From the NCBI GenBank assembly GCA_965228905.1, contig CBDDII010000003.1, forward strand, positions 682,001 through 746,000: 64,000 nucleotides of DNA, written 5' to 3'. This document shows, piece after piece, positions 60,201 to 64,000 of the stretch. The number at the start of each line of letters is the position of its first letter. Position 1 is the first letter of the stretch. Made by a program: the position numbers and the translations under genes. The notes under the pieces were generated by a model. That model did not search any database and was not told where the DNA came from. It saw nothing but the letters and a program-made list of their open reading frames with translations. Origin of the DNA: CALKXV01 sp965228905 (lineage in GTDB: Bacteria > Pseudomonadota > Alphaproteobacteria > Rhodobacterales > Rhodobacteraceae).

Positions 60201-61508
60201 ATGAGCATCGTCGTCTTTGACCCCGACAGCACCGAAGACGTGGACTGGCGCGACCGGATGCGGCATCCGGCGGCGGGAGACGAGTCCGGTGGCATGTGGT
60301 TGTCGGACACCGAACCCGGCTTTATCGACACCACCAAGCTCCGCGCCGAACGCCTTGCACGGCTTCGTCTCTGGATGGCCGAGGCGGGCTTTGGTGCGGT
60401 GGTGCTCTTCGACCCATACAACCAGCGCTATGCAACCGGCAGCCGGAACATGTTCGGCTACTTTCTTCGCAACTCGACACGTTACTTCTTTATCCCCGTG
60501 GAAGGTCCGGTCGTTCTTTTCGAATATCCGCAAAGCTACCACGTTTCGATGGTGCTCGACACGGTGGACGAGGCTCGGCCCTCCAAGCTGGTCTGGTCCT
60601 CGGTTTCCGGCAAGGACAGCGAAACGGTAAAGCCTTTCGCCTCCGAGCTTGCCGATCTGATGCGCGAGCATGGCCAGGGATCGACGAAGATCGGCCTTGA
60701 TCGCTGCTCGCACATCCAGGCGTTGGCACTGGAAGCCGAAGGCCTGACGGTCGAGGACGTCGCAGGAGAGATCCTCACCAAGGTTCGTGCAGTGAAGACC
60801 GGCGAAGAGGTCAAATGCCTGATGTCCTCAATGGCCGGCGCCGAAGCGGCGGTTTCGGCAGTGCGCGAGGCGATCAAACCGGGTGTCAGCGAAACCGAGC
60901 TTTTCGCCGTCATGTATCACGAGGTTATCCGTCAGGGTGGCGAGTTCATTGAGACGCGTCTTCTGACCAGTGGTCAGCGCACCAACCCGTGGTTTGGCGA
61001 AGCCTCGGGTCGCAAGGTCCGCCCCGGCGAATTGGTGGCGCTCGATACAGACACGATCGGCTGTTACGGTTATTTCTCGGATTTCTCGCGAACCTTCCGC
61101 TGCGATCCCGGCAAACCGACCCGCCAGCAGAAAGACCTCTACCGCCATGCTTTCGAGCAGGTGCAATTCAACATGGACCTGTTGAAGCCCGGCATGGAAT
61201 TCCGCGAGATCGCCGAGAAGGCCTGGAAAATTCCCGAGCGCTTCGTCGAACAACGCTACACCAGCGTGATGCACGGCGTCGGAATGCATGGCGAAACTCC
61301 TTTCATCGCCCACGCGATGGACTATGAGACCTACGGCCGCGACGGCGTGCTTGAGCCCGGCATGTGCCTGTCCATCGAAAGCTACATCGGTGAAAAGGGC
61401 GGGCCGGAAGGTGTCAAGCTTGAAGACCAGGTGCTGATTACCGAAGACGGCATCGACCTGATGTCGCGCTTTCCCTATGAAGAAGAGTTTCTTTCGGGGG
61501 AGGTTTGA
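60201..61508 (+). CDS. M24-family enzyme, DddP/creatinase-like
   Basis: 435 residues, M24 pita-bread fold. All metal ligands are seen: Asp pair in ALDTDTIGCYGYFSDFSRTF, His in SVMHGVGMHGE, Glu in SIESYIGEKGG and LEDQVLITEDG. The blocks ETRLLTSGQRTNPWF and LEDQVLITEDG match the DMSP lyase DddP of roseobacters, but the neighbours (cysteine hydrolase, GbdR-like regulator, oligopeptide-type binding protein) are equally in keeping with creatinase or ectoine-hydrolase-type C-N chemistry. I leave the substrate open. The next gene starts within its stop (TGATG). Confidence 0.78.
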   Translation: MSIVVFDPDSTEDVDWRDRMRHPAAGDESGGMWLSDTEPGFIDTTKLRAERLARLRLWMAEAGFGAVVLFDPYNQRYATGSRNMFGYFLRNSTRYFFIPVEGPVVLFEYPQSYHVSMVLDTVDEARPSKLVWSSVSGKDSETVKPFASELADLMREHGQGSTKIGLDRCSHIQALALEAEGLTVEDVAGEILTKVRAVKTGEEVKCLMSSMAGAEAAVSAVREAIKPGVSETELFAVMYHEVIRQGGEFIETRLLTSGQRTNPWFGEASGRKVRPGELVALDTDTIGCYGYFSDFSRTFRCDPGKPTRQQKDLYRHAFEQVQFNMDLLKPGMEFREIAEKAWKIPERFVEQRYTSVMHGVGMHGETPFIAHAMDYETYGRDGVLEPGMCLSIESYIGEKGGPEGVKLEDQVLITEDGIDLMSRFPYEEEFLSGEV

Positions 61509-62188
61509 TGCACCGGCCCCTGTCGCTTGGTCGTGAAAAATCGGCACTGGTGCTGATCGACCTGCAGGAGGAACACCGCAAGGACGACCGATTTCTCGTT
61601 GCCGGTCTTGATGGGGTTTTGGGCAATGCGGCTTGGCTTTTGAACACTGCGCGTGCAGCAGGCTGGCTCGTCGTTCACGCCGCTTACATCCGCGATTTCA
61701 ACGACGCTCCGCGCCGACCTTTCGAACCGGTGCAAGCCGACGGCACGCCCTTTTTTTCGGTTCCCGGTGATTGGACCGGTACCTGCCCCGAAGTGGCCCC
61801 GCAAGCCGACGAGTTCGTCATCCACAAGAACGACGCAAGTTGCTTCACCAATTCCGAATTTCAACGGGCGCTGGCGGCGCAGGATGTCGAGTGGATTGTC
61901 GTCACCGGCGTCTGGACCGAAGCCTGCGTCGCTGCCACGGTTCGCGACGCCGCGTCGAACGACTTTCGCGTTCTATTGGTAAAAGACGCCTGCGGCAGCG
62001 GCACCCGGGCGATGCACCGTTCCGCAGTCATTCACACTACCAACCGGATCTATGGCGGCGGAGTCACCGATACCGCGACCGCCTGCGCTTTGATGCAGGG
62101 CGAAACCAAGGACGTCTGGCAACTCGTCGGATCGACCCCGCTCAGGTTCGACGTCGAAAATATGGACGAGGTCTATGCCTCGCTTTGA
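61508..62188 (+). CDS. Isochorismatase-family cysteine hydrolase
   Basis: 226 residues with Asp in ALVLIDLQEEH, Lys in VIHKNDASCF and the nucleophile Cys in VVTGVWTEACVAATVRDA. Related members cleave N-carbamoyl or amide groups (for example N-carbamoylsarcosine). One-base overlap (TGATG) with the M24 gene means they are translated together, and a binding protein follows 42 bases on. No signal peptide, so cytoplasmic. Confidence 0.85.
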   Translation: MHRPLSLGREKSALVLIDLQEEHRKDDRFLVAGLDGVLGNAAWLLNTARAAGWLVVHAAYIRDFNDAPRRPFEPVQADGTPFFSVPGDWTGTCPEVAPQADEFVIHKNDASCFTNSEFQRALAAQDVEWIVVTGVWTEACVAATVRDAASNDFRVLLVKDACGSGTRAMHRSAVIHTTNRIYGGGVTDTATACALMQGETKDVWQLVGSTPLRFDVENMDEVYASL

Positions 62189-62230
62189 ACCGCGCCGCTG
62201 AAGCTGGCGCACTGAACAGGGAAGAAGACG

Positions 62231-63868
62231 ATGAAACCCATGCTCACCGACCGAAGCCTCCACCCGAAAGCCGAGGGCCTTGTCAGAGACCACGCTTCCG
62301 GAAAGATTTCCCGCCGTGACTTCCTTGCCTGCGCTGCCGGTCTTGGCCTATCCGCCTCCGGTGCGTTGACCCTCGCCGGTCTGCCCACCCCGGCGGCGGC
62401 CCAGGGCACGCCGGTCCAGGGCGGCAGGCTCAGGATCGGGCAAGTCGTCAAACCCTTCTGCGACCCCCGCACCTTTGACGGGACTGAAATGGCCAACGTC
62501 GCGCGTCAGTGCAACGAATACCTCGTCCGCTGGACCAACGACTTTGCCTTCGAACCGCAGCTTCTCGAAAGTTGGGAGGTCAGTGACAATGCGAGGACCG
62601 TCACGCTCAACGTCCGACAGGGGGTCACTTGGTCGAACGGCGATGCCTTCACGGCCGATGACGTGATTTTCAACATCACCCGCTGGTGCGAAAGCGGTGT
62701 CGAAGGCAATTCGATGGCAGCACGCATGGGTACGCTTGTGGACGCCGAAGCAGGCAAGGCCGTCGAAGGCGGGATCGAGAAGGTGGACGATCACACGGTT
62801 CGCCTGAACCTGCCCAGCCCCGATATCTCGCTGATTGCAGGCATGGCCGATTATCCCGGCCTTATCATGCACCCCAGCTACGATGGCGGTGACCTTCCCA
62901 CGGATGCGCTTGCGATAACGACCGGTCCCTGCGAACTGGTCAGTTGGGAGCCGGGCATCGGCGCAATCGTGCGTCGCCGCGAGGGGCATGATTGGTGGGG
63001 AGGAACATTCTGGCTGGACGAGGTCGAATGGATCGACCTTGGCTCCGACGCCACCGCTGTCGTCGCCAGTTTCGATGCCGAAGAGATTGACGCGAACTAC
63101 GAAACCGCCTCGGAATTCATCGACATCATGGAGGGCACCGGTGCCGTAACTGCGGAAATCGCCACGGGCAGCACCATCGTCGCGCGTATGAATGTGGACC
63201 AACCGCCCTATGACAATCCCGACGTCCGGCGTGCCGTGCAGATGGCGGTCGACAACTCTGTCGTGCTGGAGCTTGGCATGAACGGCGCGGGGACCGTCGC
63301 GGCCAACCACCATGTTGGCGAAATGCACATCGACTACGCCGATATCGGCCCGGCCCCCTTTGATGTCGCGGCGGCACAGGAGCTATGGGCAAAGACGGAT
63401 GCGGGCGAGTTGGAAATCATCACCGTCGATACCGACTGGCAAAAGAACACCGGAGACGCCATTGCAGCCCAGCTTCGCGACGCCGGCATGGACGTCAGCC
63501 GCTCGGTCCTGCCCGGTTCGACCTTCTGGAACAATTGGAACAAGTATTCCTTCTCACTCACTGAATGGAACGGCCGCCCGCTTGGCATACAGGTTCTCGC
63601 GCTGGCCTACCGGTCGGGCGCGGCATGGAACGAAAGCGCCTATGCCAACCCCGACTTTGACGTCGCACTGGACGAGGCGCTGTCGATTGCCGACGCAGAT
63701 GCCCGGCGCGAGGTCATGGCCAGACTGGAAACCATGCTTCGCGACGATGGCATCCTGGTTCAGCCCTATTGGCGCTCGCTTTTCCGTTCGTTCCGACCAG
63801 AGGTGAAAGGCCTCGATGCCCACCAGGCCTTCGAGCAGCATCTCGACAAGGTCTGGATCGAAAGCTAG
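62231..63868 (+). CDS. ABC transporter binding protein, oligopeptide/nickel type (SBP family 5)
   Basis: 545 residues. A Tat signal (KISRRDFLACAAGLGLSASG) precedes the family 5 domain with LLESWEVSDNARTVTLNVRQ and GDAFTADDVIFNITRW. It would capture the substrate of the M24/cysteine hydrolase pair; no permease or ATPase gene is inside the window and may lie to the right. Binding-site specificity cannot be read. Confidence 0.88.
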   Translation: MKPMLTDRSLHPKAEGLVRDHASGKISRRDFLACAAGLGLSASGALTLAGLPTPAAAQGTPVQGGRLRIGQVVKPFCDPRTFDGTEMANVARQCNEYLVRWTNDFAFEPQLLESWEVSDNARTVTLNVRQGVTWSNGDAFTADDVIFNITRWCESGVEGNSMAARMGTLVDAEAGKAVEGGIEKVDDHTVRLNLPSPDISLIAGMADYPGLIMHPSYDGGDLPTDALAITTGPCELVSWEPGIGAIVRRREGHDWWGGTFWLDEVEWIDLGSDATAVVASFDAEEIDANYETASEFIDIMEGTGAVTAEIATGSTIVARMNVDQPPYDNPDVRRAVQMAVDNSVVLELGMNGAGTVAANHHVGEMHIDYADIGPAPFDVAAAQELWAKTDAGELEIITVDTDWQKNTGDAIAAQLRDAGMDVSRSVLPGSTFWNNWNKYSFSLTEWNGRPLGIQVLALAYRSGAAWNESAYANPDFDVALDEALSIADADARREVMARLETMLRDDGILVQPYWRSLFRSFRPEVKGLDAHQAFEQHLDKVWIES

Positions 63869-63873
63869 GCGCC

Positions 63874-64000
63874 ATGGTCTCATCGGCCCCGGACTGGGTC
63901 CGTGGCGATCCGGCATCGTTGCGCCAATGGCGCAATGCGCAGCCCGAGGTGACACGGCCGATCCTCCCGGCCGATGTCACCTTGGGCCTTGTCCCGGAAA
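63874..64000 (+). CDS. Start of an unidentified gene, cut by the right edge
   Basis: An ATG five bases after the binding-protein stop opens a frame that runs to the window end (42 codons; MVSSAPDWVRGDPASLRQWR, then a PRO-rich stretch ending GLVPE). Its position suggests the same operon. Too short to assign a family. Confidence 0.45.
   Translation, partial: MVSSAPDWVRGDPASLRQWRNAQPEVTRPILPADVTLGLVPE

Noticed and set aside
60201..61508. Naming the M24 gene dddP
   Set aside because: Shared motifs are strong but the neighbours do not fit only DMSP cleavage and substrate residues cannot be checked here.
1..64000. tRNA, rRNA or CRISPR arrays
   Set aside because: None recognised: no cloverleaf-like sequence or regularly spaced repeat series was seen.

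Overview
The window looks like a chromosome segment of a marine alphaproteobacterium of the Rhodobacteraceae (Roseobacter group). This is inferred from gene content and order: a form I aerobic CO dehydrogenase operon coxC-MSL-DEF-G, a large C-P lyase locus, TTT and sugar ABC transporters, a DddP-like M24 enzyme, and generally high G+C. No rRNA, tRNA or CRISPR array was recognised. The ends cut through genes on both sides.

Layout. (1) 1-4617: visibly A+T-richer surface-polysaccharide genes: the end of a sulfotransferase, a nucleotidyltransferase-like/kinase fusion, a nucleotidyltransferase and a glycan-locus protein, all translationally overlapped. (2) 4731-7942: insertion-sequence zone. An IS3-family element (IS407-like, 4-base target duplication CGTT) is split by an IS110-family element (IS1111-like) that sits in the codon after the second catalytic Asp motif of the IS3 transposase; two further transposase scraps follow. 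(3) 8021-8650: orphan membrane protein. (4) 9166-17669: cox operon on the minus strand, with CoxL active-site motif AYRCSFR (Cys387) and an MHYT-LytTR sensor-regulator, CoxC; 21-base-period direct repeats between coxC and coxM are a candidate CoxC operator. (5) 18119-22404: RND efflux pair. (6) 22593-27667: minus-strand group (YHS protein, Tat-exported isochorismatase-like hydrolase, small unknown protein, AraC regulator, PNPOx-like protein, DUF1348 protein) facing a tetR gene with two matched operator half-palindromes between them.

(7) 27876-34592: polyol/sugar module: xylulose-reductase-like SDR, sorbitol/xylitol dehydrogenase, AraC regulator, sugar ABC transporter, second SDR. (8) 34720-40261: cytoplasmic sulfatase, TctCAB transporter and divergent LysR regulator. 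(9) 40548-58563: phosphonate region of about 18 kb. It has two ABC importers, a complete phnGHIJKL core with phnM and phnN, a HAD phosphatase gene inside phnI-phnJ, a second PhnM-like amidohydrolase paired with a methyltransferase, a 2H-phosphoesterase-like protein, phnF, a hexapeptide acetyltransferase broken by a one-base frameshift in a 7-A run, and an SDR. Pho-box-like 11-base-period repeats lie before both importers, and a tandem 8-mer lies between phnF and phnG. (10) 58703-64000: small exported protein, then a GlxA/GbdR-type regulator, DddP-like M24 enzyme, cysteine hydrolase and oligopeptide-type binding protein that look like one catabolic module running off the right edge.

How the parts work together: the cox genes would let the cell oxidise CO as an electron source. 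The phn genes would import phosphonates under phosphate stress and convert them by C-P lyase to ribosyl phosphates that PhnN turns into PRPP. The remaining modules are substrate-specific uptake and catabolism cassettes, each beside its own regulator.
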